The position numbers and the translations under genes were made by a program. The notes under the pieces were generated by a model. The model did not search any database and was not told the origin of the DNA. It worked only from the letters and a program-made list of their open reading frames with translations. Source: Thiobacillus sp. (lineage in GTDB: Bacteria > Pseudomonadota > Gammaproteobacteria > Burkholderiales > Thiobacillaceae). From it: a stretch of 64,000 nt of DNA. Location: positions 62,001-126,000 of the forward strand of contig JADFDC010000002.1 in the NCBI GenBank assembly GCA_018263115.1, in the 5' to 3' direction. Position 1 is the stretch's first letter. Every line of letters starts with the position of its first letter. This document shows, one piece after another, positions 1-9,934 of the stretch.

Positions 1-48
1 CAGCACCATGCCGGTGGCCAGGCCAGCGAAAATGGCGGATAAGGCCAT
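1..48 (-). CDS. 5' end of a divergent membrane-protein gene (MALSAIFAGLATGMVL...), possibly YeeE/YedE-like; partial
   Basis: ATG on the minus strand at 48 with an open frame to the window edge; hydrophobic glycine-rich N-terminus; divergent from the ArsR-rhodanese gene. Confidence 0.3.
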   Translation of the reverse strand, partial: MALSAIFAGLATGMVL

Positions 49-125
49 GACGCTCTCCTTATGAGAAAAAACTTGACGAAGCACTCGGGTTCTGTCTAAC
101 ATTCAAACGTTCATTGGAGTATTAG

Positions 126-797
126 ATGAAAAATTCAGGAAGGCAAGTAAAAGATGTGCTGTATGCCCAGGTTGCCCGCATCGGCAAAGCGGTTTGCAGC
201 CCCAAGCGTCTTGAATTGATCGAGTTGCTCTGCCAGGGCGAGAAACCGGTAGAGCGGCTGGCAGCCGAGGCCGAAATTTCGCTCAAGCTGGCCAGTGCGC
301 ACCTGAAAGAACTGCGGCTGGCGCATATGGTGGAAGCCCGCAAGGAGGGTAAAAACGTTTATTACCGGCTGACCAGCGAGGTGGTGGCGGATTTTTGGGT
401 TGCCATCCGTTCGCTGGCTGAAGACCGATTACTGGAGCTTCGCGCTTCACTGGCCAAATTGTCAGAGCATGCCCACGAGCTCACACCCATGAGCCGCAAG
501 GAACTGCTGGCGCGAGCAAAGAAAGGCGAGGTGACGGTTCTGGATGTGCGGCCCGAGACGGAATACCACACCGGCCATCTTCCCTATGCCCAGTCCATGC
601 CACTGGATGAACTGAAAAAGCGCCTAGATGACCTGCCGCGCGACAAGCCAGTGGTTGCCTACTGCCGTGGCCCCTTCTGCCTGATGGCGGTGGAGGCCGT
701 GGAGCTACTCAACAAAAAGGGATTCCAGGCGATCCGTCTTGAAGACGGTGTGGCCGAATGGCGCGCCAACGGCCTGCCTGTTGAAACCATCGTTTAA
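126..797 (+). CDS. ArsR-family HTH regulator fused to a C-terminal rhodanese domain
   Basis: ORF track; N-terminal winged HTH (LELIELLCQGEKPVERLAAEAEISLKLASAHLKELRLAHMVEARKEGKNVYYRL), C-terminal rhodanese with active-site-like YCRGPFC. Confidence 0.9.
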   Translation: MKNSGRQVKDVLYAQVARIGKAVCSPKRLELIELLCQGEKPVERLAAEAEISLKLASAHLKELRLAHMVEARKEGKNVYYRLTSEVVADFWVAIRSLAEDRLLELRASLAKLSEHAHELTPMSRKELLARAKKGEVTVLDVRPETEYHTGHLPYAQSMPLDELKKRLDDLPRDKPVVAYCRGPFCLMAVEAVELLNKKGFQAIRLEDGVAEWRANGLPVETIV

Positions 798-827
798 ATC
801 CAAAGGCCTTAACCAAGGAGACTTGCC

Positions 828-1562
828 ATGTTCTTTCGTCAGCTTGCCACCCGTGAAGCCACGTTGTCCTACCTGTTCGGTTGCGGTTCCTGTCACGTTG
901 CTGTCGCTGTCGATCCGGTGCTGGGCGATGAAGACTGGTTCATCAACGAAGCCGCAAGGCAGGATGTGAAAATTACCCATGTGATCGACACGCACGTTCA
1001 TGCCGATCATTATTCTGGCGGCCGGGAACTGGCCGATAAAACCGGGGCGAAATACTGCTTACATGAAGCCAATGCCGGGCGGGTGAAATTTGCCTTCGAG
1101 CCGCTCAAGGACGGACAGCGCATTGATGTGGGCAATGTCTATGTCGACGTGCTGCATACACCGGGCCACACGCCGGATTCGATCTGTCTGCTGGTGACAG
1201 ACAAGCGGCGCGCGGAAGTGCCCTGGTTTGTGTTGACCGGCGATACGCTATTTGTCGGGGCTGCGGGCCGTCCCGATCTGGCGGGCAAGGAAACCGAAAT
1301 GGCCGCCGTGCTGCATGACAGCATTCATGCCAAGTTGTTGAATCTTCCGCCCGAGGTGGAAATCTATGCTGGCCACGTTGCGGGCAGCGTGTGTGGCGCG
1401 GGTATATCCGGCAAGCCTGCTTCGACTGTCGGTTTCGAGAAGCGGTGGAATCCCATGCTGTCGCTGGATCGCAACGCATTCGTCGACGCGCTGACCCGGG
1501 AAATTCCGCCGCGGCCGGCGGAAATGGATCGCATGGTAAAAGCCAATCTGGGCGCGGCGTGA
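828..1562 (+). CDS. MBL-fold metallohydrolase, persulfide dioxygenase/ETHE1-like
   Basis: THVHADH metal-binding motif, HTPGHTPDS, TGDTLFVGAAGRPDL; follows the ArsR-rhodanese gene. Confidence 0.8.
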   Translation: MFFRQLATREATLSYLFGCGSCHVAVAVDPVLGDEDWFINEAARQDVKITHVIDTHVHADHYSGGRELADKTGAKYCLHEANAGRVKFAFEPLKDGQRIDVGNVYVDVLHTPGHTPDSICLLVTDKRRAEVPWFVLTGDTLFVGAAGRPDLAGKETEMAAVLHDSIHAKLLNLPPEVEIYAGHVAGSVCGAGISGKPASTVGFEKRWNPMLSLDRNAFVDALTREIPPRPAEMDRMVKANLGAA

Positions 1563-1582
1563 GCTGATTAGTTCGTATCAGC

Positions 1583-2896
1583 ATGAGCCATATTCTCAGT
1601 CACGAGGCGATGGAGTACCGCTACGGCATCCGCAACAACTTCGCCCAGTTTTCACATCAACTGGTGCAGGTATTTTTTGTTGGCCTGACCATCGGCATGT
1701 TCCGCACTGTGGTGCCAGCGCTGGCCGAAACCGAATTCGGCGTGGCCAAGGGCTCGTTCATGATGCTGATGGCGTTTGTTACTGCCTTCGGATTCGTCAA
1801 GGGCACACTCAATTTCGTTGCGGGCCGGATGTCGGAACGAGTCGGCCGCAAAAGAGTGCTGTTTTTAGGTTGGCTGGCGGCGGTGCCGATGCCGTTCATG
1901 ATTTTGTACGCGCCTTCGTGGAGCTGGATCGTGGCGGCCACGGTGCTGCTTGGAATAAACCAGGGACTCACTTGGTCGATGACTCAGACTTCCAAGCTCG
2001 ATCTCACCACGGCAGAACAGCGTGGGCTGACTATCGGGCTGAATGAATTTTCCGGCTATTTCGGTGTGGCCGTGGCGGGCATCATCACTGGCTATCTCGC
2101 CACCGCTTACGGGCCACGCGAGGGATTGATGCTGTTTGGTCTGGTGGCAGTGGGCGTCGCCGGACTGTTGACGCTGGTTTGGGTGAAGGACACGCTTCCT
2201 TGGGCGCACGCGGAAGGTAAAAAGCACGCCGCCGGATTGATGGGTGGTTCAAGGCCGCGTTACCCCGCCATCATTTCGGACACACCCGGCACTTGGGAAG
2301 TGTTCACCCTCATGTCCTGGCGGGATGCGCGCATGGCTTCGATCAGCCAGGCGGGACTGGTGGAGAAATTTGTTGATGCGCTGGTGTGGGTGTTCTTCCC
2401 TGTCTATCTTTATCAACATGGCTTGAGTCTTGCTGGCATCGGTTGGGTGGTGGGCGTGTACGGCTTTGTGTGGGGCATGTCGCAATTCATTACGGGTCAT
2501 TTGTCTGATCGCATCGGACGCAAGAAACCCATCGTCTGGGGCATGTGGGTCTGTGGTGCAGGCGTCGCCCTGGTGCTGCTGGGCAAAGGTGAACTGTGGT
2601 GGTCGTTTGCAGCTGCCGTGATGGGCTTTGGCATGGCATTGCTGTATCCGACGCTCTCCGCTGCCGTATCCGATATCGCACACCCCAATTGGCGTGGCTC
2701 GGCAATCGGCATTTATCGCTTCTGGCGCGATCTGGGTTACGGCATCGGCGCGCTGTTACTGGGTGCGGTGGCCGCACTGTTCCGTGGCATCGAGGCCGGA
2801 TTCTGGTTTACCGCTGCCGCCATGTTTGTCTCTGGCGCCATTGTCTGGTTGGCCTGCGAGGAAACGCATCCAAGGCTGAATCCGGCGATTCCATGA
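1583..2896 (+). CDS. MFS transporter
   Basis: About 12 hydrophobic segments; MFS loop motifs GRMSERVGRKRVLF and GHLSDRIGRKKPIV. Confidence 0.85.
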   Translation: MSHILSHEAMEYRYGIRNNFAQFSHQLVQVFFVGLTIGMFRTVVPALAETEFGVAKGSFMMLMAFVTAFGFVKGTLNFVAGRMSERVGRKRVLFLGWLAAVPMPFMILYAPSWSWIVAATVLLGINQGLTWSMTQTSKLDLTTAEQRGLTIGLNEFSGYFGVAVAGIITGYLATAYGPREGLMLFGLVAVGVAGLLTLVWVKDTLPWAHAEGKKHAAGLMGGSRPRYPAIISDTPGTWEVFTLMSWRDARMASISQAGLVEKFVDALVWVFFPVYLYQHGLSLAGIGWVVGVYGFVWGMSQFITGHLSDRIGRKKPIVWGMWVCGAGVALVLLGKGELWWSFAAAVMGFGMALLYPTLSAAVSDIAHPNWRGSAIGIYRFWRDLGYGIGALLLGAVAALFRGIEAGFWFTAAAMFVSGAIVWLACEETHPRLNPAIP

Positions 2897-2928
2897 TGGA
2901 TGTCATTTTGGGGCGCAGCAATTAGAAA

Positions 2929-2955
2929 AAAACGGGGCCAACTGGCCCCGTTTGT
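2929..2955. terminator. Bidirectional intrinsic terminator between the MFS gene and soxB
   Basis: aaacggggcca-act-(t)ggccccgttt hairpin between convergent genes with A and T flanks. Confidence 0.8.
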
Positions 2956-2975
2956 CTGTGTGCTGAGTAAATCAA

Positions 2976-4688
2976 TCAAACCATGCCCGGGTTGCTGCTA
3001 CCAATGCCAACCACCTTGGGCAGGTTGAGCTTGACGGGTTTGATGACTTTCATGTCGCGCAGATATTCAGCGACCACGTCCCAGATCGGGGCGCCGGTCA
3101 CGCCCTCGCCCACGGGCGCCCAGCCGGCAACTTTGTAGGTCTTGTTGGGATCGACGGCTTTGCCGTTCAGCATCATGTTACTGATGCGTTCGCCGATTTT
3201 CTTGTTGGGGTTGACGGTGTAATGGATGCCGCCCACGCGCACCATATCGCCACCCTGCTGGTAGTAGGGGTCGGCATTGAACAGGTTGTCGCACACGTCT
3301 TCCATGATGGTCTTGATGGTTTCGCCTGTCATGTTGGTCAGTGTGGTGGCGGGATAGGTGATGGCTGTCTGGTCCATCAGGCGGTCCATGGTGATGACAT
3401 CGCCCGGCAGCAGCGTGGTGCCCCAGCGGAAGCCGGGTGAGAAGGCCGCATCCGCGCCTTTCACCTTCATCAGCGCATCGAGGATAACCTGGTCGAAGGT
3501 CCCGTTGAAGTTGCCGCGGCGGTAGAGAAAATCCTCTGTGACGGCCAGTTTCTCGTTGAGCTTGTCGTTGTAGGGATCGCGGATCTTCTTGATCAGCGCC
3601 GCCATCTTGGTGTCTTCGGCAAGCAGGTTGGAGAACACGGGCAGCAGCTTGTATTTCCAGCCGGCGACCTTGCCATTCTTGACGTCGAAATCCATGACGC
3701 CGAGGAACTTGCCATTGGAACCCGCGTTCGTTACCAGGGTGACACCCTTGGCATTCTTGACTTCAATAGGCTGAGGCACGCCATCATGAGTGTGGCCGCC
3801 AAAGATGGCGTCGACACCGGTGACGCGGCTGGCCATCTTGATGTCGACGTCCATGCCATTGTGCGAGAGCACCACGACAACCTGCGCGCCATTGGCGCGG
3901 GCATCATCGACCCATTTCTGCATGCCGTCATCGCGGATGCCGAAGCTCCAGTCCGGCACCATGTAGCGCGGGTTGGCGATGGGGGTGTAGGGGAAGGCCT
4001 GGCCGACGATAGCGACCTTGATGCCGTTCATTTCACGGATGACATAAGGCTTGAATACCTGGTCACCGAAATCAGCAGTGACTACATTCTGGGCGACGAA
4101 ATCCACGCCCGCTTTCTTGAAATCGTTGTCGACAATTTGCTTGACGCGCTCGGCGCCGTAGGTCATTTCCCAGTGCGGTGTCATGACATCCACACCCAGC
4201 GCGATGCAGGCATCCACCATATCCTGGGCGTTGGTCCACAGCGCCGTAGCCGAGCCCTGCCAGGTGTCACCGCCATCCAGCAGCAGTGAGCCGGGGCGCG
4301 AGCCGCGTACCTTGTCAACCAGGGTTTTCAGGTGGGCGAAGCCGCCGACCTTGCCGTAGGTTTTGGCTGCCTGGACAAAATCAAGATAGGTGAAGGCATG
4401 AGCCTCTCGCGTGCCCGGCTTGATGCCGTATTTCTTGAGCAGATGCTCGCCGACCAGATGGGGCACCTTGCCTGTTGCTTCACCGATGCCAATGTTGACA
4501 TTGGGCTCGCGGAAATAAATCGGCAACAACTGAGCATGGCAATCGGTCATATGCATCAGCGAGACATTGCCAAACTTTGGCAGATTATAAAAATCCACAT
4601 CGCCCGCGAGGGCTTTCTTGCTGTCGATGGCCATGCCAGAAGCGGCGGCGACTGCCAGCATTTGCAGAAATTCACGACGATTCATCAT
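2976..4688 (-). CDS. soxB: Thiosulfohydrolase SoxB
   Basis: 5'-nucleotidase-like metallophosphoesterase motifs (HMTDCHAQLLP, LLDGGDTWQGS, HNGMDVD, GGHTHDG); Tat signal MMNRREFLQML; sox gene context. Confidence 0.95.
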   Translation of the reverse strand: MMNRREFLQMLAVAAASGMAIDSKKALAGDVDFYNLPKFGNVSLMHMTDCHAQLLPIYFREPNVNIGIGEATGKVPHLVGEHLLKKYGIKPGTREAHAFTYLDFVQAAKTYGKVGGFAHLKTLVDKVRGSRPGSLLLDGGDTWQGSATALWTNAQDMVDACIALGVDVMTPHWEMTYGAERVKQIVDNDFKKAGVDFVAQNVVTADFGDQVFKPYVIREMNGIKVAIVGQAFPYTPIANPRYMVPDWSFGIRDDGMQKWVDDARANGAQVVVVLSHNGMDVDIKMASRVTGVDAIFGGHTHDGVPQPIEVKNAKGVTLVTNAGSNGKFLGVMDFDVKNGKVAGWKYKLLPVFSNLLAEDTKMAALIKKIRDPYNDKLNEKLAVTEDFLYRRGNFNGTFDQVILDALMKVKGADAAFSPGFRWGTTLLPGDVITMDRLMDQTAITYPATTLTNMTGETIKTIMEDVCDNLFNADPYYQQGGDMVRVGGIHYTVNPNKKIGERISNMMLNGKAVDPNKTYKVAGWAPVGEGVTGAPIWDVVAEYLRDMKVIKPVKLNLPKVVGIGSSNPGMV

Positions 4689-4807
4689 GGTGTTTGTTCT
4701 CCTCTGTGGATGTTGGTTTCGATTTCCACTGATTGTTGATTCAAAGAACGATCGGGTAAATAGTAGCTATGGGCCATTTGATGCAATCAATAATGACCTG
4801 AACAAAA

Positions 4808-4832
4808 AAGGCCTGGAAGATTCCAGGCCTTA
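4808..4832 (-). terminator. Intrinsic terminator between soxA and soxB
   Basis: Minus strand: aaggcctggaa-tc-ttccaggcc followed by ttttttgtt. Confidence 0.8.
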
Positions 4833-4849
4833 ATCTGCGCTTGCTTGTC

Positions 4850-5680
4850 TTACTTGCGGAAGACGTTGGCTTTCATCGGCAGACCATTTGACAGATAGGA
4901 GTGGAAATACTCCAGATTGTTCATGTCGGCGCTGCCTTGTGCCGGAGGAACGGCACGAACCTGCTTGTAGCAGCCATCATAGCGCTGCTGCAGGGTCACC
5001 AGATTGTCACCGCCACGGAACACCGGCCAGTGCACCGCGTGGCCGACGGCAGGAGACAGCAGTTCGGAACGCAGGCGCACGCCGGCATTCTGCACGTGGC
5101 AGGTGGCACAGGCAAAATTCAACTGGCCCTTGCGGGAGAAGAAGGCTTTCTTGCCGGCTTCATAAGCGGCTGTGGCGCCCGCACCCTCGACCTTGACGTT
5201 CATCAGCATGCCGTCGGATTGCGCGCGCAGCGCGGTGGTCAGCAGCCCCATGGTCTTCATGTCGTTGACCTTGTAGGCTTCCTCGCCGTTGGCGACACGG
5301 CAGGCGTTGATGGCATCGTGGAGGGTCACGACCTTGCCGGCCTTGTCGTCAAAGTAGGGATAGTTGCCCGCGATGTTCTTGCCGCCATTGGGGAAACAGT
5401 CTGCATATTTCTTGCCATTTTTAAACGCTGTATCAAGCAGCTTGCGGCCCTTTTCCAAGTCGCCTTCGAAGGGTGGGAATTCCATGATGGCATCGTACTG
5501 GGCTTTGGAGTCTGCATCGAAAGCAAGTGCTCCATGTACATAATCGTCCAGTTTTACGTTGGGGTATTTCTTGGTGTAGTAATTGACGAATTCCTGCCGG
5601 TCCTGTTCGGGTGCGGCCATGGCACCAGAAACACCACTAATCAGGCCTATAGTAACCAGCCCCAGTAAAGCTTTTTTCAT
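4850..5680 (-). CDS. soxA: SoxA, sulfur oxidation c-type cytochrome
   Basis: Signal peptide, CATCH haem motif, conserved SoxA C-terminus (RYDGCYKQVRAVP); sox order. Confidence 0.93.
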   Translation of the reverse strand: MKKALLGLVTIGLISGVSGAMAAPEQDRQEFVNYYTKKYPNVKLDDYVHGALAFDADSKAQYDAIMEFPPFEGDLEKGRKLLDTAFKNGKKYADCFPNGGKNIAGNYPYFDDKAGKVVTLHDAINACRVANGEEAYKVNDMKTMGLLTTALRAQSDGMLMNVKVEGAGATAAYEAGKKAFFSRKGQLNFACATCHVQNAGVRLRSELLSPAVGHAVHWPVFRGGDNLVTLQQRYDGCYKQVRAVPPAQGSADMNNLEYFHSYLSNGLPMKANVFRK

Positions 5681-5758
5681 AATCTTCCTCCGTGATTCCT
5701 AGGCGGTAAAACAGATAAGGACGGAGCGGAAAGCCCCGTCCTTAAAATCGGTTGTTAA

Positions 5759-6073
5759 TTAACCGACCGTGGTCTCGTCGGTGCGCTTGTCACCGGTGTT
5801 GTCTACCCAGCTAACTGCCACTTTGTCACCCGCTTTTGCGCCCTTGACCTTGAAGCCCAGGTAGGGGTTCTTGGACACGCCGCCGCCCATGCCAGCCTTC
5901 AGGACCGCCGCTCCGTTAACGGTAGCGGTTACTTCGGTGATGTAGTGGGCAGGGACCAGTTGACCGGTTTTAGCGTCCTTGCGCTGGCCGGTTTCCATGG
6001 GGTGGTTCATCAGCACTTTGATATCGGCGGTGTCACCAGCCATGGTGGCACGGATTTTCATTGGTTCAGCCAT
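5759..6073 (-). CDS. soxZ: SoxZ, thiosulfate oxidation carrier partner
   Basis: MAEPMKIRATMAGDTADIKVLMNHPMETGQRKDAKTG is typical of SoxZ; next to soxY. Confidence 0.95.
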   Translation of the reverse strand: MAEPMKIRATMAGDTADIKVLMNHPMETGQRKDAKTGQLVPAHYITEVTATVNGAAVLKAGMGGGVSKNPYLGFKVKGAKAGDKVAVSWVDNTGDKRTDETTVG

Positions 6074-6125
6074 GTTTGTTTCCTTTCGAATTCAGTTTTG
6101 TCAGATGTCTTTGGAAGGAGGTCAA

Positions 6126-6590
6126 TTAGCCGCCGCAGCCGCCGATGGTCACTTTCACTTCCTTGGTGGCCTGATAGGTCTTGCCGCCGGCGGTCACGAT
6201 GGCGCGAACCAGTGCGGTGGCACCCATCTTGATACGGGTGGAAACATAACCCTGCGCACCGCCGGACAGTTCGAAGTCGGCAACCAGCGGGGTGTTGTTC
6301 TTTTCGGCCAGGATGGCGATGGCAGAAGTGCCAGCGATGCTGCTGGTGACTTCAACCGGCACCACTGCGCCGTTCTCGGCGATGTCCGGGGCCTTGATGA
6401 CGATATCCTTGGAATCGGTCGCGGCGGGCAGGCCCATGCCTTTCATGGCGTCGGCCAGGTTCTTGGCGTCGAAGGCAGCGCGTGGCGCAGCCAGCACGCG
6501 GGTGGGGGTAATCAGGCCGGCGGCAACTGCCACAGCCACAGCACCAGCGCCAGTGGCGCCTTTGAGGACGTTTCTACGCAAAGCGTTCAT
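6126..6590 (-). CDS. soxY: SoxY, sulfur carrier protein
   Basis: Tat-like signal MNALRRNVLKG; C-terminal GGCGG swinging-arm motif. Confidence 0.95.
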   Translation of the reverse strand: MNALRRNVLKGATGAGAVAVAVAAGLITPTRVLAAPRAAFDAKNLADAMKGMGLPAATDSKDIVIKAPDIAENGAVVPVEVTSSIAGTSAIAILAEKNNTPLVADFELSGGAQGYVSTRIKMGATALVRAIVTAGGKTYQATKEVKVTIGGCGG

Positions 6591-6617
6591 GCATTTCTCC
6601 TTGTTGAAGAGTGTGTG

Positions 6618-6989
6618 TTAAAGACCATAAACAAAGTCAACGACTTTGTCGATTTCCTGCTCTGTCAGCACCTTGTGTTTGCCGAAAGGGATCATGGAGC
6701 TGTTCGGATTGAGTGCAGTCGCATCCCAGATCTGGGCACGCAGCTTGGCCTTGTCAGGATAACGCGCGCTCATCGCGATAAGCGGCGGTCCGTAAAGACC
6801 GGTTGATTCGGCATCGGCTTGAGTCGGCATGCCGTGGCAAGCCAGGCAGTTACCCTTGGTACGGTTGTACGCGATGTCCTTGCCCGTTTCCTCCTTTTTG
6901 GGGGGGTCGGCAGCCTGGACGGATCCCGCAATCACCATCATGCCAGTCAGGCCAGTGGCCAGAGCCAGTCTGATATTGCGCATAGTCAT
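6618..6989 (-). CDS. soxX: SoxX, c-type cytochrome
   Basis: Signal peptide, CLACH haem motif, SSMIPFGKHKVLTEQEI. Confidence 0.92.
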   Translation of the reverse strand: MTMRNIRLALATGLTGMMVIAGSVQAADPPKKEETGKDIAYNRTKGNCLACHGMPTQADAESTGLYGPPLIAMSARYPDKAKLRAQIWDATALNPNSSMIPFGKHKVLTEQEIDKVVDFVYGL

Positions 6990-7182
6990 CCTCCATAGTT
7001 GATTTAGATTTCAAACACGGACTGGTATATGAGCGAACTCTTATCCAGTCTCGCGCTATCCTGTATGGATAGGCCAAGCATAGAGCAGGATGTTTTCTCC
7101 ATGCAAGCGTATTGACTGGTTTTTGCGTTGATTCGTGCAAGTAATTTATTACTAGACGCAATACATTTTTACGTGTGGGGTT

Positions 7183-8610
7183 TTATTTCTTGACTGCCTC
7201 GGCAGCCAGCGCGGCTTGCCATTCGCGTCGCCGGGCTTCAGCTGAAGAGAGTTCATAGAAATTGCCATCCCCTGCCTTCAGACCAAGATTGACCTGTTCC
7301 AGCGCGGCAGGCAGATTGCCCAGCACGGCGAGCGACTCCGCTTCCGCGCGGTGACTGGCCAGCTTGTGGTTTTGCGCGGCTTCAGCGCGGGCAAGCAGTT
7401 TCCAGAAGCGTGCGTCATCAGGCCAGGCGGTGGTTTTCGAGGAAGCAAATTCCGCGGCTTCCTTCGTTTGTCCCGTAACAATGAGTACATCGGCATAGCC
7501 GTACAGCAGCGGTTTGTAATGGGGGTGACGCGCGATGCCGTTGCGGTACCGCTCGAGCGCGACCCTGGAACTTCCTGCCTTGTCCGCAAGTTCGGCTTGC
7601 AGGTTAAGCAGCATGGGGGATTGACTAAGCTTGAGCGCTTTGGCCAGCTCGGTTTCCGCCTCTGCGTATTTGGCCTGGCGGGACAAGGCAATGGCGAGTC
7701 CGTAGCGGCTGGCGGCTTCAAACAGGGTTTTCTTTTGTTTGATCTGATCCTGGAAGCGTCTGACCGCGTCTTCGGCCAGGCCTTCATTTGCGATCAGCCG
7801 CGCGCGCACCAGGTGAAATTCAATGGAATCCTTGACCTGCCGGTAAGGGAGTTTCTCAATTCGCGCATCCATGTCGGCAATGCGCTGGCTGTTGAGCGGG
7901 TGGGTGCGCAGATAATCTGGCGCGTTGGTGTCATACAGCCGGTTGGCGCGCTGCAGTCGATTGAAGAAGCTCGACAGCCCGGTTGGGTCAAATCCGGCGC
8001 TGGTCAGTGTTTCCAGCCCGACCCGGTCGGCTTCGCGCTCATGCTCGCGAGTGAAGTTCAACTGGCTCTGGATATTCAATGCCTGAGCGGTGGCGATGGC
8101 GGCCGAACCGACATTGGCATTGGAGCGTGCCGCCAGGATGGCGATTGCAATCGCGGCGATGGTTGGCAGATAACTTTGATCCTGTGCGGCAATCATGCGT
8201 GACAGGTGTTCCTGGCTGACGTGGGCAATTTCGTGCGCCAGCACGCCTGCCAGTTCAGACTCGTTTTCCGCGGCCTGGATCAGCCCAGTGTGCACGCCAA
8301 TGAAACCGCCGGGCAGGGCGAACGCATTGATCGACGGGTCGCGCACGGCGAAGAAAGTGAAGCTGCGCCCGCTACGGTTGCTTTCAGAGGCCAGTTTTGC
8401 GCCAATATTGTTCAAGTAGGCTTCGACTTCGGGGTCCGACAGGAAAAGCGGACTCGCGTAAACGTCACGCATGATGGCCCGGGCCAGTTCGCGTTCCTGT
8501 TTGTCAGATAAATACTGGCGCGAAGACTCGCCAAGATCGGGCAAGTTGCTTGCCCAGACTGGCGGAGCAGCCAGGGTCAGGGCCAGGAGGGAAACAATGA
8601 GTTTTTTCAC
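7183..8610 (-). CDS. M48-family periplasmic metalloprotease with TPRs (BepA/YfgC-like)
   Basis: [10 protein letters not shown] zinc motif, signal peptide, C-terminal TPR-like repeats. Confidence 0.9.
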   Translation of the reverse strand: MKKLIVSLLALTLAAPPVWASNLPDLGESSRQYLSDKQERELARAIMRDVYASPLFLSDPEVEAYLNNIGAKLASESNRSGRSFTFFAVRDPSINAFALPGGFIGVHTGLIQAAENESELAGVLAHEIAHVSQEHLSRMIAAQDQSYLPTIAAIAIAILAARSNANVGSAAIATAQALNIQSQLNFTREHEREADRVGLETLTSAGFDPTGLSSFFNRLQRANRLYDTNAPDYLRTHPLNSQRIADMDARIEKLPYRQVKDSIEFHLVRARLIANEGLAEDAVRRFQDQIKQKKTLFEAASRYGLAIALSRQAKYAEAETELAKALKLSQSPMLLNLQAELADKAGSSRVALERYRNGIARHPHYKPLLYGYADVLIVTGQTKEAAEFASSKTTAWPDDARFWKLLARAEAAQNHKLASHRAEAESLAVLGNLPAALEQVNLGLKAGDGNFYELSSAEARRREWQAALAAEAVKK

Positions 8611-8676
8611 GGTGCCGGGATTAATTTGAGTTTAAGATGGATCGATACGCGAAGAGTTCAATACTGGAGTTTAACA

Positions 8677-9156
8677 ATGAGTGGTGACTTCACGCATTTT
8701 GATGAGAACGGCAAAGCGGTCATGGTGGATGTGGGCGCCAAACCGGATTCGCGCCGGATTGCGGTGGCGCAAGGCAGTATTGTGATGAAACCGCAAACCC
8801 TGGCCATGATCGCGCAAGGAACGGCTGGAAAAGGCGACGTTCTGGGCGTGGCCCGCGTGGCCGCCATCCAGGCTGCGAAGCGGACTTCCGATCTGATCCC
8901 CTTGTGCCATCCCATCGCTTTGACCCAGGTAAAAGTTGAGTTTGAACTGGATGAAGCGCAAAGCCGGGTGCGCTGTCTGGCCACGGCTGAAACGGTTGGA
9001 AAAACCGGTGTTGAAATGGAAGCCCTGACGGCGGCAAGTGTTGGCCTGTTGACCATCTATGACATGTGCAAGGCGGTTGAGAGGGGAATGACGATCGAAG
9101 GGGTCAGGCTGATCCGCAAGGAAGGGGGAAAATCGGGGGTCTGGACTGCCGGCTGA
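8677..9156 (+). CDS. moaC: Cyclic pyranopterin monophosphate synthase MoaC
   Basis: [40 protein letters not shown]; internal ATG at 8677 preferred over the upstream start. Confidence 0.95.
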   Translation: MSGDFTHFDENGKAVMVDVGAKPDSRRIAVAQGSIVMKPQTLAMIAQGTAGKGDVLGVARVAAIQAAKRTSDLIPLCHPIALTQVKVEFELDEAQSRVRCLATAETVGKTGVEMEALTAASVGLLTIYDMCKAVERGMTIEGVRLIRKEGGKSGVWTAG

Positions 9157-9211
9157 ATAAGAGTATGAATGTGTCTTACTCAAGTGTGTCGTATCTTGAA
9201 TAATTCAACAC

Positions 9212-9934
9212 ATGAACTGGCTTGTACGCATAACCGCCTCGCTGTTGCTTCTCGTTTTTTCTTCGGCATTGATGGCAGAGGAGGTCGAAGTGACCTTGCC
9301 TTCCGGCAATGTCATTGCCTACACGCGATATCCCGCCTCCGGTAATGATCTTCTGCTCTGGTTTGCTTCGGAACGGGGATTGGGAAAGGCGGAAAGCCAT
9401 GCCGCGCTTGAGTTGTCTGAAAAGGGTGTCGAAGTCTGGCTGTTTGATCTGGCCAGCGCTTTGTTCCTGCCGCAAACACCGAGCAGCCTAGATGGCATTC
9501 AGGCAGGCGATATGCAGCGCTTGCTGGAACGTGCATCGTCAACCGGCGCTAGATTGTGCGTTTATGCGCCAAGTCGTGCCGCCGTACCGGTTTTGAGGGG
9601 GCTGGCCGGCAGGCCTGATATCAATGCCCGTGTCTTGCTGATGCATCCGAATTTTTATTCTCGAGTCGATGCGCTGGATGGCGCCGATTATCTTTCATTC
9701 GGCAGCTTGAAATCGGTAGATGTGCTTGTTCTGCAACCGCGCCGTTCCGCGGCCACACCGTGGGTCGATAATCAAGTCGAGGCTTTGCGGAAAACGGGCG
9801 CCAATACCGCGCTGAAAATGCTCGAGCGGCTGCGCGAGGGATTCTGGGTCCGTGAGGATGCAACCGATTACGAAGTCAATCAGGGCAGGAATCTGGCGGA
9901 GCACATGCTGAACTGGATGAAGGGAACGCCGTGA
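9212..9934 (+). CDS. Secreted alpha/beta-hydrolase-like protein of unknown function
   Basis: N-terminal signal peptide; overlaps the downstream TlpA-like gene by 4 nt. Confidence 0.55.
   Translation: MNWLVRITASLLLLVFSSALMAEEVEVTLPSGNVIAYTRYPASGNDLLLWFASERGLGKAESHAALELSEKGVEVWLFDLASALFLPQTPSSLDGIQAGDMQRLLERASSTGARLCVYAPSRAAVPVLRGLAGRPDINARVLLMHPNFYSRVDALDGADYLSFGSLKSVDVLVLQPRRSAATPWVDNQVEALRKTGANTALKMLERLREGFWVREDATDYEVNQGRNLAEHMLNWMKGTP

Noticed and set aside
4901-5668. 255-aa plus-strand ORF antisense to soxA
   Set aside because: SoxA haem motif and family signature lie on the minus strand; the plus-strand ORF is a codon-bias artefact.
2976-8610. soxCD genes within the sox cluster
   Set aside because: None found; the genes flanking soxB and soxX are an MFS transporter and an M48 protease.
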